From Prado023 sp963736425 (lineage in GTDB: Bacteria; Actinomycetota; Actinomycetes; S36-B12; CAIYMF01): a DNA stretch of 64,000 nucleotides. Numbering within the stretch: position 1 is the first letter of the stretch; each line of letters begins with the position of its first letter. Under the pieces are notes generated by a model. It saw only the letters and a list, made by a program, of their open reading frames with translations. It searched no databases and was not told the DNA's origin. The stretch lies in contig CAVTOX010000024.1 in NCBI GenBank assembly GCA_963736425.1, positions 35,519-99,518 on the forward strand, in the 5' to 3' direction. Shown here piece after piece: positions 48,667 to 57,698 of the stretch. A program made the position numbers and the translations under genes.

Positions 48667-50043
48667 CTACTTGACCACGATGGGCGTAGTGCCCACGGCC
48701 AGCTTCCCGGGGCCCACCTGGGTCGTCTCACCGGTCATGCGCACGATGGTGCTGGCACCGCGCAGAGTCACGTTCGAGGTCTTCGACATCCGCCAGTAGA
48801 CCTTCAGGGGCCCCCGAGCGCCGGACGGGTCGCGGAAGTTGCACACCCGCACCCCGGCCTTGGTCGAGCAGCCGTTGATGACCATGTTCACCAGTTGGCC
48901 GCGCAGGACCGTCAGTGCCGCACGGGAGGGCGTGCCCGGGTTGTGCCAGATGTTGACCGCCGACTGCACCTGCGGGCCGGCCAGCCAGTAGACCGACCGG
49001 AAGCCGTTGTAGAAGGCGTCCATCTGAAGGGCCGTTGCGAGCCGGCGCTGGGCGTCCGGGTTCGTGACCGCACCAGACAGGTTGGACTTGTCGGAGCCGT
49101 TGTTGACCAGGTTCAGGTTCGTCTCACCGATCAGGGCCGGCAGGCGACGCAGCTTCGAGTACTTGTTCACCCGCGAACGCAGGCTGCCGACCCGCTGGTT
49201 CCACTGCTTGATCATCGAGTCGGGGGTCCGGGTCTTGTACCCGTAGACGTTGAACGCCAGGGACTGGACCACCGGATTGCGACCCTGCTTGGCCAGATAC
49301 AACTTGGCGAAGGTGTTGGGGCGATGGTGCAGCGCGGTCGACGTGAGGCTGAGGGCGGGATTCCCCGAGCTGTCGACGGCGACGCGGGTGATGCGCTCGA
49401 GCTCGTACAGGGACGCAACGGCGTCCTTCAGGCTCCGCGACGAGCCGGGGACCCTGGTCTTGACGCTCAGCCCGCTGGACAGGTTCGGCTCGTTCCAGAC
49501 CTGCAGCATGATCGACATGGATCCGCCGTACCGGGCGTTGATGAACGCGATGACGGCGCGCACGTAGGTGTCCCAGCGTTGGGCCTGGACGGGCAGTGCA
49601 CCGTTCTTCGCGCGCTTGAGCGTCGAGTACGCGGGGATGGAGACCCCGGCAGCTCCGTCGTTGTCGCAGCCGTACTGCACGACGGGCCGATTTGCACTTG
49701 CCGCGTTGTTGAACACCCAGGCCGGGGGGTGTCCCAGGCCGACGATGGCCGCCGAGGCTCCCGTCGCGCGCTGCGCGTCCAGCTGCGCGCCCAGCGTGCT
49801 GGCCAGGATCGCCTGCATGTCGGCGTCCGGCGTGGGCTGGATGCGGCACCACGTCGCTGCTTCCCATGCCCGCACGCCGGAGATGGTGTCGGCGTCGGTG
49901 CTGCCGTACATGATGCCGAAGCTGTTGGGAGTCACCGGCCAGCCCCGGTTGCCCGAGGCCTCAGCGGGGGCGACGACGCCCCCAGCCAACAGTGCAGTGG
50001 CCACGCCGAGCGTTGCGATTCTCCTGAGCATGATCCCCTTCAC
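48667..50043 (-). CDS. Secreted glycoside hydrolase-like protein (clan GH-A fold)
   Basis: 458 residues: a Sec signal peptide (residues 1-27, IATLGVATALLAGGVVAPAEA), then a TIM-barrel-like domain of about 340 residues with the clan GH-A pair: VWNEPNL (acid/base Glu near 185) and LIGETNL (nucleophile Glu near 307). Other barrel landmarks are GIMYGS at strand 1 and IVGLGHPPAWVF at strand 3. A C-terminal beta-rich domain of about 100 residues follows. It may act on cell-wall or plant glycans, but I cannot assign a GH family. The start GTG 50043 is preceded by a -10 box; an internal ATG 12 bases later is an alternative. Confidence 0.75.
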   Translation of the reverse strand: MKGIMLRRIATLGVATALLAGGVVAPAEASGNRGWPVTPNSFGIMYGSTDADTISGVRAWEAATWCRIQPTPDADMQAILASTLGAQLDAQRATGASAAIVGLGHPPAWVFNNAASANRPVVQYGCDNDGAAGVSIPAYSTLKRAKNGALPVQAQRWDTYVRAVIAFINARYGGSMSIMLQVWNEPNLSSGLSVKTRVPGSSRSLKDAVASLYELERITRVAVDSSGNPALSLTSTALHHRPNTFAKLYLAKQGRNPVVQSLAFNVYGYKTRTPDSMIKQWNQRVGSLRSRVNKYSKLRRLPALIGETNLNLVNNGSDKSNLSGAVTNPDAQRRLATALQMDAFYNGFRSVYWLAGPQVQSAVNIWHNPGTPSRAALTVLRGQLVNMVINGCSTKAGVRVCNFRDPSGARGPLKVYWRMSKTSNVTLRGASTIVRMTGETTQVGPGKLAVGTTPIVVK

Positions 50044-50050
50044 GGACGCC

Positions 50051-50056
50051 AGAGTA
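50051..50056 (-). promoter_or_regulatory. -10 box of the secreted glycosidase gene
   Basis: TACTCT on the reverse strand, seven bases before GTG 50043. It lies 103 bases after the glgP stop. Confidence 0.5.
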
Positions 50057-50158
50057 GCCCGGCGCCATGGGTCGGGCGGCGCAATCCACCGCGCCGCGAC
50101 ACGAGGCATGCAGGCTTCACCCGTCCTTTGCCTGCCGTTACCTGCGCCCGTCCCGCGG

Positions 50159-52590
50159 CTACTTCCAGATGCGGTCGAAGTAGTCGCGCATCGCGCGGTC
50201 GGAGGAGAAGAAGCCGGTGCGCGCGGTGTTGCGGATCGACATCGCCGTCCACGCGGCCTTGTCGCTCCAGAGGGCGTCCACGCGCTGCCTGGACGTCGAT
50301 GTAGGCGCGGTAGTCGGCCAGCACCAGGTACTCGTCGCGCATGAGCAGGGTCTCGACGATCGGGCGGAACAGGTCGGGCTCGCCGGGGGGTGAGTAGTAG
50401 CCGCTGGCGATCTCGTCGATCACCGCGCGCAGCTCCTCGTCCTCGCGGTACACCTTGCCGGGGTTGTAGCCGGCTGCCTTGCGGGCGACGACCTCGTCCT
50501 CGGTCAGGCCGAAGAGGAAGAAGTTGTCCTCACCCACCAGCTCGCGGATCTCGACGTTGGCGCCGTCGAGCGTGCCGACGGTGAGCGCGCCGTTGAGCGA
50601 CAGCTTCATGTTCCCCGTGCCCGAAGCCTCCTTGCCGGCCATGGAGATCTGCTCGGACAGGTCGGCGGCGGGGATGATCCGCTCAGCGAGGGTCACGTTG
50701 TAGTTGGCCGGGAAGACGATCGACAGCCGGCCGGTCATGGCCGGGTCGGCGGCGATCGTGGCGCCCACCTGGTTGATCAGCCGGATGATGAGCTTGGCCA
50801 TCTGGTAGCCCGGGGCCGCCTTCGCGCCGAACAGGACCATGCGCGGCGGGATCGCCGCCGCCGGGTCCAGGCGCATCCGGCGGTACATCGTGGCCACGTG
50901 CAGCAGCTTGAGCATCTGGCGCTTGTACTCGTGCAGGCGCTTGATCATGATGTCGTACATCGGATCGGTGGGGTAGACGCGACCTGTGCGGGCCTCGAGC
51001 AGGGTCGCGAGCTCGACCTTGTTGGCCAGCTTCACGGCCCGCCACTGCTCCTGGAACGCCGGATCGTCGGCCACAGCCTCCAGCCCGCTGAGCATGTCCA
51101 GGTCGGTGAGCCACCCGTCGCCGACGGTTTCCGTGATCAGGTCGCTGAGGCGGGGGTTGGCCAGCTTGATGAACCGGCGTGGGGTCACACCGTTGGTGAC
51201 GTTGGTGAACCGCTCGGGGTACATCTCGGCGAAGTCGTGCAGGACCGTCTCGCGCAGCAGCTGGCTGTGGAGCGCTGCCACGCCGTTGACGTGCGAGCTG
51301 GCCACGGTGGCCAGGTGCGCCATCCGGACCATGCGCTCGGAGCCCTCCTCGATGATCGACATGTTGATCACCCGGGACAGGTCATTCGGGAACTGCGACG
51401 CGCACCTGCTCCAGGAAGCGCTTGTTCATGCGGAAGATGAGCTCCATGTGGCGCGGCAGCAGGTACTGCAGCAGCCCGACGCTCCAGCGCTCGAGGGCCT
51501 CGGGCAGAAGCGTGTGGCAGGTGTAGTTGAAGCTGCGGCTGGTGATGTCCCACGCCTGCTCGTAGTCCATGCCGCGCTCGTCGATCAGGATGCGCATGAG
51601 CTCGGGGATCGCGATCACGGGGTGGGTGTCGTTGAGCTGGATCGCGACCCGGTCGGGGATCTCGGTCAGCGGGATTCCCTCGAGGTCGGCCACGCGGATC
51701 AGGTCGGCCAGTGCGCACGCGGTGAAGAAGTACTGCTGGCGCAGGCGCAACTCCTTGCCGGCGGGCGTGGAGTCCTCCGGGTAGAGCACGCGCGAGATGT
51801 TCTCGCTCATCGACTGCTGGCGCACTGCCTCGATGTAGTCGCCGGCGTTGAAGACCTCGAGGTTGAACTGCGAGGACCCACGGGCCTTCCACAGGCGAAG
51901 CGTGTTGACGACGTTGTTGCCGTAGCCGGGGACCATCAGGTTGTGCGGGACGCCGAGCACCTTCTCCGCGGGGAACCAGGTCCGGTCGCCCGTCGCCGGA
52001 TCCACCTCCACGTGCCCGCCGAACCCGACGGACACAGCGTGCTCGCGCTGGGCGAAGAGCCACGGGTTGTCGTGGTCCAGCCACTGGTCGGGCTTCTCGA
52101 CCTGGCGACCGTCCTCGAAGGACTGCTCGAAGATGCCGTACTCGTAGAGGATCCCGTACCCGATCGCCGGGCGACCCAGGGTGGCCAGCGAGTCGGCGAA
52201 GCACGCGGCGAGGCGCCCGAGGCCGCCATTGCCCAGGCCGGGCTCGACCTCCATGTCGTAGACCTCGTCGAGGTCGAGCCCCAGACCGGCCAGGGCCTCA
52301 CGGGCGATCTCCGTCAGCCCCGTGGCCAGCAGGGCGTTGCCCAGCTGGCGCCCCATCAGGTACTCGGCGGACAGGTACACGACGGTCTTGGACTGCAGGC
52401 GACCGCGGTTGCGCACCGTGTCGAGCCAGTCGGACATCAGGCGGTCGCGGACGGTGTGGGCAAGTGCGGCGTACACGTCACGGCGGCCCGCCCGCTCGAG
52501 GTCGACGGCCCGGTCGAGCTGCAGGTGCGCGAGGAACTCCTCGGCGAAGTGCTGGGGGCTGGTCTCCGAGGTGGTGGTGGTCAGGCTCAT
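50159..52590 (-). CDS. glgP: Glycogen phosphorylase, two frameshifts
   Basis: About 809 residues after correction, GT35 family, releasing glucose 1-phosphate from glycogen. N-terminal half: VVYLSAEYLMGRQLGNAL and EPGLGNGGLGRLAACFADSLATL. C-terminal half: IKRLHEYKRQMLKLLH, FGAKAAPGYQMAKLII and the PLP-lysine region MAGKEASGTGNMKLSLNGAL. The frame breaks near 51393 (an extra base; corrected RVAFPNDLSRVINMS) and near 50287 (an extra base; corrected VQARVDALWSDKAAW), ending at TAG 50159-50161 with FDRIWK. The ATG at 52590 follows GGAG. The conserved sequence on both sides argues for sequencing error. Confidence 0.9.
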
Positions 52591-52625
52591 CGTCGCTCCA
52601 GGGGTGTGTGGGCGGAACGGGGTTC

Positions 52626-52655
52626 AGGGTAGTCGGTGCCAGCGACTCTGGCACC
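52626..52655 (-). promoter_or_regulatory. glgP promoter region with overlapping hairpin
   Basis: TACCCT at 52626-52631 (reverse strand) is a -10 candidate about 36 bases upstream of glgP. GGTGCCAG and CTGGCACC (52635-52642, 52648-52655, five-base loop) lie where the -35 box should be, so the palindrome could be an operator or the end of the upstream DUF1003 transcript. Confidence 0.4.
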
Positions 52656-52714
52656 CCTGCGCGGGTGCGGGTGGGCGTGCGGCGCTCCGTCCGTGCGTGC
52701 GGGAGAGAGCGGTC

Positions 52715-53311
52715 TCAGGCCCGGTCGCCGATGTTGGGGTCGTTCCCCGACGACCGGTGAGCGGCCGAACCGCCACCCGGTCCGGCACTCTGGCCCACTG
52801 CCTGTCCCGCGCCCTGGTCGGCCTCCCCCGCGAGCAGGGCGGTCAGCTCGTCGGCGAGGTCGCGAACCTCGCCGCGCAGGAAGTCGCGGGTCGCGAGGTC
52901 ACCGGTGGCGATCCGGACTGCAGCGATCTCGCGGGTGAGGTACTCGGTGTCTGCGACCAGGCGCTCGGTGAGGTTGCGGTCCTCCTGGTACTGGACGCGG
53001 TCGCGGTCGGCCTGGCGGTTCTGGGCCAGCAGGATCAGGGGCGCGGCGTAGGACGCCTGCAGCGACAGGATCAGGGTCAGGAAGATGAACGGGAACGGGT
53101 CGAAGCGCAGGTCGTCCGGGGCGGTGGTGTTCCAGAGGACCCAGACGACGACGAAGACCGTCATCCACCCGATGAACCGGGCGGACCCGATGAAGCGGGC
53201 CACCTTCTCGCTCCAGCGGCCGAACATCTCCGGGTCGTACTGCGGCTTGATCGTGCGTGAGCGGTCGCGTGGCTGGTCCATCCGCGCGGACCGGGAGGAG
53301 GCGCGTGCCAT
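52715..53311 (-). CDS. DUF1003 membrane protein
   Basis: 198 residues. Two membrane helices (near 45-61, IGWMTVFVVVWVLWNTT, and 72-96, PFPFIFLTLILSLQASYAAPLIL) and the diagnostic ILLAQNRQADRDRVQYQEDRNLTERL segment. A helical region and a disordered Gly/Ser/Ala tail follow. The function of DUF1003 is unknown. It begins three bases after the MgtE-N/CBS gene stops, an association also seen in mycobacteria (Rv1231c/Rv1232c region), so the two probably act together. Confidence 0.92.
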   Translation of the reverse strand: MARASSRSARMDQPRDRSRTIKPQYDPEMFGRWSEKVARFIGSARFIGWMTVFVVVWVLWNTTAPDDLRFDPFPFIFLTLILSLQASYAAPLILLAQNRQADRDRVQYQEDRNLTERLVADTEYLTREIAAVRIATGDLATRDFLRGEVRDLADELTALLAGEADQGAGQAVGQSAGPGGGSAAHRSSGNDPNIGDRA

Positions 53312-53314
53312 GGC

Positions 53315-54586
53315 CTAGTCCTCCTCGTCCGCGTTGTCGGGGTCGGAGTCCAGGTCGCGCCAGTCCTCGGGGAGCATGTGGTCGATGACGTCGTCGACGG
53401 TCACCGCACCCAGCAGCCGGTCGAGCTCGTCGACGACGGGCAGTGCGACGAGGTTGTAGGTCGCGAAGTAGCGTGTCACGGTCGACAGCGGCGCCTGCGG
53501 CCCGACCGGCTCCAGCGAGGTGTCGATCACCGCCGAGACCAGCTTCGAGGGTGGTTCGCGCAGGAGCCGCTGGAAGTGCGCGACGCCGAGGAACTTCCCC
53601 GACGGGGTGTCCAGCGGCGCGCGGACCACGTACACCTGGGCGGCCAGCGAGGGCGAGACCTCGGGGCTGCGCACGCGTGCCAGCGCCTCGGCGACGGTCG
53701 CGTCCGGCAGCAGCATGATCGGCTCGGGGTTCATCATGCCGCCGGCCGTGAGCTCGCCGTACGAGAGCAGCCGGCGCAGGTCCTCGGCCTCGTCGGGCTC
53801 CATCTCCTGCAGGAAGCGCGCGGCCTGCTCGGGTGTCAGCTCGTTGAGCAGGTCGGCGGCGTCGTCGGGCTCCATGATCTCGAGGATGTCCGCGGCGCGC
53901 TCGATGCCCAGGTCGGTGAGGATCTGGACCCGGTCGTCCTCGGGCAGCTCCTCGAGGACGTCGGCGAGGCGCTCGTCCTCCAGGTTGCGGGCCACCTCGA
54001 GACGGCGCTTGTTCGGCAGGTCCTGCAGGACGTTGGCGAGGTCGGCCGCGCGCAGGGTGTCCATCATGGCCAGCAGGCTGTCCACGCCCTGCTCCTCCGG
54101 TGGGCCGTCGACGGACAGCCCGCTCACGTCGGACCACGGCAGCGTCGTGGCCTCGCCCCGGCGCCGGAACCCGCGCAGCACCCGCGCGACGTGCAGCCGG
54201 GTGACCCGCCAGTCGCGGTTGCGGTCCAGCTCGATCGCGGCGTCGACGATGGTCGCGGGCTGGCCGTCTGCGGTGATCGTGACCCGCCGGTCGAGCAGCT
54301 CGCCGATCACGAGCGTCTCGCCGGGGCGCTGCTGGAAGCGGCGCAGGTCCAGTCGGGCGTTGACCACGACCTGGCCGGCGTCGATCGTGGTGACCCGCGT
54401 CATCGGCAGGAAGATCCGCCGGCGCTGCACCTCCATGACCAGGCCCAGGACCCGCGGCGGCTCATGGTCATGGCGCAGCACCACCACGAGGTCGCGCACC
54501 TTGCCCAGCGTGTCACCGGCCGGGTCGAACACACCGATCCCGGACAGGTGGGACACGTAGACGCGCGCGCTGCTGCCAGCCGTCAC
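53315..54586 (-). CDS. MgtE N-domain/CBS domain regulatory protein
   Basis: 423 residues, cytoplasmic: a PRC-barrel-like N-terminal region, an MgtE intracellular N domain (superhelix with repeats VLQDLPNKRRLEVARNL, ADVLEELPEDDRVQILTDL, AADILEIMEPDDAADLLNEL) and a tandem CBS pair (GGMMNPEPIMLLPDATVAEAL and later YNLVALPVVDELDRLLGAVTVDDVID). It lacks the MgtE membrane channel, so it probably senses Mg2+ or a nucleotide for a partner, perhaps the DUF1003 protein. I chose GTG 54586 because a -10 box sits seven bases before it. Confidence 0.92.
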   Translation of the reverse strand: MTAGSSARVYVSHLSGIGVFDPAGDTLGKVRDLVVVLRHDHEPPRVLGLVMEVQRRRIFLPMTRVTTIDAGQVVVNARLDLRRFQQRPGETLVIGELLDRRVTITADGQPATIVDAAIELDRNRDWRVTRLHVARVLRGFRRRGEATTLPWSDVSGLSVDGPPEEQGVDSLLAMMDTLRAADLANVLQDLPNKRRLEVARNLEDERLADVLEELPEDDRVQILTDLGIERAADILEIMEPDDAADLLNELTPEQAARFLQEMEPDEAEDLRRLLSYGELTAGGMMNPEPIMLLPDATVAEALARVRSPEVSPSLAAQVYVVRAPLDTPSGKFLGVAHFQRLLREPPSKLVSAVIDTSLEPVGPQAPLSTVTRYFATYNLVALPVVDELDRLLGAVTVDDVIDHMLPEDWRDLDSDPDNADEED

Positions 54587-54593
54587 AGCGCTG

Positions 54594-54599
54594 AGGCTA
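54594..54599 (-). promoter_or_regulatory. -10 box of the MgtE-N/CBS gene
   Basis: TAGCCT on the reverse strand, seven bases before GTG 54586. Confidence 0.5.
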
Positions 54600-54682
54600 C
54601 TGCCGGTGACGGTTCGCAGCGGGCAGCGACGCACGTGCGTGCGCATCGGTCGCCGGACCCGGACTGGGACTCAGGTTGTGCG

Positions 54683-54723
54683 GGTAGTCGATTCGGTCGA
54701 TTGATGCGACCGAATCGACTACC
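54683..54723. promoter_or_regulatory. 17-bp perfect inverted repeat between two divergent promoters
   Basis: GGTAGTCGATTCGGTCG at 54683-54699 is exactly complementary to CGACCGAATCGACTACC at 54707-54723, with a seven-base centre. It is upstream of both divergent genes, so it cannot terminate either. Its right arm covers the expected -35 region of the EamA gene (about 54711-54716). It is best read as an operator for an unidentified dimeric regulator. Confidence 0.6.
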
Positions 54724-54733
54724 ACTGACGGCG

Positions 54734-54739
54734 TAGGGT
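54734..54739 (+). promoter_or_regulatory. -10 box of the EamA transporter gene
   Basis: TAGGGT, seven bases before GTG 54747, eleven bases after the end of the inverted repeat. Confidence 0.5.
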
Positions 54740-54746
54740 CCTGCTG

Positions 54747-55670
54747 GTGAGTGCCACCCCTGCGACCCTGTCGCGGCCTCCGGGCACGGACATCGCGCTG
54801 CTCGCTGTGGCCGTCCTGGCGATCTCCACGTCCGGGCCGCTCATCGCCGCGTGCACCGCCCCAGCGCTGGCGATCGCGTTCTGGCGCACGGCACTGGGCT
54901 CGGGCATCACCTCGGTGTGGGTGGCGTTCCGGCACCGCGCGGAGGTGCGCGCGCTGACCCGGGCGCAGTGGCGGCTGATGGCACTGTCCGGTGCACTGCT
55001 CGGCGCGCACTTCGCCACCTGGGTGCCCAGCCTGCGGTTCACGACGGTGGCGTCGTCGACGGCCCTGGTGGCCACGCAGCCGGTCTGGGCGGCTCTGATC
55101 GCGCACCGGCGTGGGGTGGCGATCGCCCGGATCGCGTGGATCGGTATCGCCCTGGCCCTGCTCGGGGCGCTGGTGCTCACCGGCGTCGACTTCGCGGTGA
55201 CTCCACGCGCACTGGTCGGCGACGCCCTGGCCCTGGTCGGTGCTGTGCTGGCAGCGCTCTACGTGACCGTCGGGGAGAAGGTCCGGGCGACCACGTCCAA
55301 CCCGACGTACACGATGACCTGCTACGCGGTGGCGGCCATGGGCCTGCTGCTGCTCGTGCTGCTCGGCGGCGTCCCGCTCGTGGGGTTCTCGCTGCGCGAC
55401 TGGGTGCTGATCCTGGCCATCACCCTCGGCGCCCAGCTGCTGGGGCACTCGGTCGTGAACAAGGTGCTGGCCACCACCTCGGCAATGATCGTCTCGCTGG
55501 CGATCCTGCTGGAGATGCCCGGCTCCACGGCCATCGCCGCGGCCTGGCTGGGACAGGTCCCCCCGCCGGCGATCATCCCCGCGGTGGTGCTGATGTTCGC
55601 CGGCATCGCGATGGTCATCAGCACGACCACCCGCCCGGCCGACGCACCCAGCGAGACCCCTCCGGTCTGA
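54747..55670 (+). CDS. EamA/DMT family transporter
   Basis: 307 residues with ten predicted membrane helices in two EamA repeats; the first repeat ends around SSTALVATQPVWAALIAHRRG, the second around LATTSAMIVSLAILLEMPGSTAIAAAWLGQ, the usual repeat signatures. Members export amino acids, nucleotides or other metabolites; the substrate here is unknown. The adjacent inverted repeat suggests inducible expression. It ends convergent with the CoA-ester lyase operon, 30 bases away. Confidence 0.92.
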   Translation: MSATPATLSRPPGTDIALLAVAVLAISTSGPLIAACTAPALAIAFWRTALGSGITSVWVAFRHRAEVRALTRAQWRLMALSGALLGAHFATWVPSLRFTTVASSTALVATQPVWAALIAHRRGVAIARIAWIGIALALLGALVLTGVDFAVTPRALVGDALALVGAVLAALYVTVGEKVRATTSNPTYTMTCYAVAAMGLLLLVLLGGVPLVGFSLRDWVLILAITLGAQLLGHSVVNKVLATTSAMIVSLAILLEMPGSTAIAAAWLGQVPPPAIIPAVVLMFAGIAMVISTTTRPADAPSETPPV

Positions 55671-55700
55671 GGCGGGGGCTGGGCGGTGGGTGGGCGGGGG

Positions 55701-56567
55701 TCAGGCGCCCAGGGACTCGATCGCCTCGTGGATCGCCAGGGTGCGCTCGGCCGATGCCACGTGGAGGTTCTCGATCATCCGGCCGTTGTAGGTGACGACG
55801 CCGGACCCGCGCCCGGCCTCCCAGGCGGCGAGGATCCCGCGGGCGTCCTCCACGGCCTTCGCGGACGGTGCGAACGCCTCGTTGGCCGGCTCGACCTGCC
55901 CGGGGTGGATCAGCGTCTTGCCGTCGAAGCCCATCTCGCGGCCCTGGGCGCACTCGGCGGCGAACCCCTCGGCGTTCTTCACGTCGTTGTAGACGCCGTC
56001 GATGATGACCTTGCCGGTGGCCCGGGCGGCAAGCAGTGCGAGCCCGAGGCCGGTCAGCAGCGGCTGGCGCCCGGGGACGTGCTCGGCGTACAGCTCCTTG
56101 GCCAGGTCGTTGGTGCCCATGACCAGCACCGACAGCCGGTCGGAGGCGGCGGCGATCGACCGCGCGTCGAGCATCGCGACGGGCGTCTCGACCATCGCCC
56201 ACAGCGTCGTGCGCTCGGGCGCCCCGTGCCTCTCCATCGCGGCGACCAGCGCGCGGACGGCGTCGGCGGAGTCCACCTTCGGCACCACGATCGCGTCCGG
56301 CCCGGCGGCGCACGCCGCGGCCATGTCGGCGTCGTGCCACTCGGTGTCGGCACCGTTGATCCGGATGGTCAGCTCGCGACGGCCGTACTCACCGGAGCGC
56401 ACCGCGGCACACGCGGCCTCGCGGGCAGCCGGCTTGGCGTCGGGGGCCACGGCGTCCTCGAGGTCGAGGATCAGCCCGTCGCAGGGGATCGTCTTGGCCT
56501 TCTCCAGCGCGCGCTCGTTGGACGAGGGCATGTAGAGGACCGAGCGGCGCGGCCGGAACGTGCTCAT
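55701..56567 (-). CDS. CoA-ester lyase, CitE/HpcH-HpaI family (short form)
   Basis: 288 residues with a TIM-barrel: RRSVLYMPSSNERALEKA near the start, the DLEDAVAPDAK metal-binding loop, TIRINGADTEWHDADM, VVPKVDSADAV, and the Glu-containing WAMVETPVAMLD. The family splits malyl-, methylmalyl- or citramalyl-CoA, and some members are malyl-CoA thioesterases. The ATG overlaps the previous gene as ATGA, so the two are made together. The pair resembles the lyase plus thioesterase (Mcl1/Mcl2) of the ethylmalonyl-CoA pathway, but the assignment is only an inference. Confidence 0.85.
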   Translation of the reverse strand: MSTFRPRRSVLYMPSSNERALEKAKTIPCDGLILDLEDAVAPDAKPAAREAACAAVRSGEYGRRELTIRINGADTEWHDADMAAACAAGPDAIVVPKVDSADAVRALVAAMERHGAPERTTLWAMVETPVAMLDARSIAAASDRLSVLVMGTNDLAKELYAEHVPGRQPLLTGLGLALLAARATGKVIIDGVYNDVKNAEGFAAECAQGREMGFDGKTLIHPGQVEPANEAFAPSAKAVEDARGILAAWEAGRGSGVVTYNGRMIENLHVASAERTLAIHEAIESLGA

Positions 56568-57637
56568 GCCGACACCTCGATCGCGTCGTATGCGGCGCGC
56601 AGCTCGGGATCGATCTCGGCGAGCTGCTCGGCGAGCTTGACCATCACCAGGCACTGCTTGAGCGAGGCGTCGTCCTCCATCTTGCCGTCGAGCATCACCG
56701 CCCCCGTCCCGTCGCCCATCGCCTCCACCACGCGCCGGGCGTGCGTGATGTCGGCGACGCTCGGGGCGAACACCCGGTTGGCGATCGCGATCTGCTTCGG
56801 GTGCAGCGTCCACGTGCCCACACAGCCGAGGAGGAACGCGTTGCGGAACTGGTCCTCGCACGCGACCACGTCGGTGATGTCGCCGAACGGTCCGTAGTAC
56901 GGGTAGATCCCGTACGCCGCGCAGGCGTCGACCATCCGGGCGATCGTGTAGTGCCAGAGGTCCTGCTGGAAGATGGCGCGCGGACCCTCGATGTCACCGT
57001 CCACGGCATCGGCCCGGACCAGGTAGCCCGGGTGCCCGCCGCCCACGCGGGTGGTCTTCATCCGGCGGTCCGCGGCCAGGTCGGCGGGACCCAGCGACAG
57101 CCCCTGCATCCGAGGCGACGCCCCACAGATCTCCTCGACGCTCGCGACCCCGCGGGCGGTCTCGAGGATCGCGTGGATCAGGATCGGGCGGGTCAGCCCG
57201 GCCTTCGCCTCGAGCTGGGCGAGCAGGCGGTCGACGTAGTGGATGTCCTCGGCGCCCTGCACCTTCGGCACCATGATCACGTCGAGCTTGTGCCCGATCG
57301 CCGGCACGAGGCGGGTCAGGTCGTCGAGCACCCAGGGGCTGTCCAGGGAGTTGATCCGCGTCCACAGCTGGGTCGGGCCGAAGTCGGTCTCCTGCGCGAT
57401 GCGCACCAGGCCCTCGCGGGCATCGACCTTCTTGTCGGCCTTGACGGCGTCCTCGAGGTTGCCGAGCAGGACGTCGACGGTGCCGACCATCGCCGGCACC
57501 TTGGCGGCCATCTTCTCGTTGCTCGGGTCGAAGAAGTGGATCGCGCGCGAGGGGCGCGCGGGGATGTCGGTCAGCGGCGTGGGAGCGCCGACTGCCAGCG
57601 GGCGGAAGAAGTCCCTGGGGCTCTTGGTTGTGGGCAT
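56564..57637 (-). CDS. CoA-ester lyase, malyl-CoA lyase-like (long form)
   Basis: 357 residues of the same superfamily: AIHFFDPSNEKMAAK, GNLEDAVKADKK (metal Asp), WTRINSLDSPW, IMVPKVQGAEDI, ILIHAILETARGVASVEEI and GLSLGPADLAADRRMKTTRVGGGHPGY. This last loop and the length point to the malyl-CoA/beta-methylmalyl-CoA lyase subgroup. It is the first gene of a two-gene operon starting from a leaderless-type promoter. No ccr, meaA or isocitrate-lyase gene is visible nearby. Confidence 0.88.
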   Translation of the reverse strand: MPTTKSPRDFFRPLAVGAPTPLTDIPARPSRAIHFFDPSNEKMAAKVPAMVGTVDVLLGNLEDAVKADKKVDAREGLVRIAQETDFGPTQLWTRINSLDSPWVLDDLTRLVPAIGHKLDVIMVPKVQGAEDIHYVDRLLAQLEAKAGLTRPILIHAILETARGVASVEEICGASPRMQGLSLGPADLAADRRMKTTRVGGGHPGYLVRADAVDGDIEGPRAIFQQDLWHYTIARMVDACAAYGIYPYYGPFGDITDVVACEDQFRNAFLLGCVGTWTLHPKQIAIANRVFAPSVADITHARRVVEAMGDGTGAVMLDGKMEDDASLKQCLVMVKLAEQLAEIDPELRAAYDAIEVSA

Positions 57638-57644
57638 ACTCGGC

Positions 57645-57650
57645 ACGGTA
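57645..57650 (-). promoter_or_regulatory. -10 box of the CoA-ester lyase operon
   Basis: TACCGT on the reverse strand, seven bases before the ATG at 57637. Confidence 0.5.
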
Positions 57651-57698
57651 GCAAGCGCCGATCGGACGGCGATTCCGGGGTGGTCGGTGGGGCGCGCG

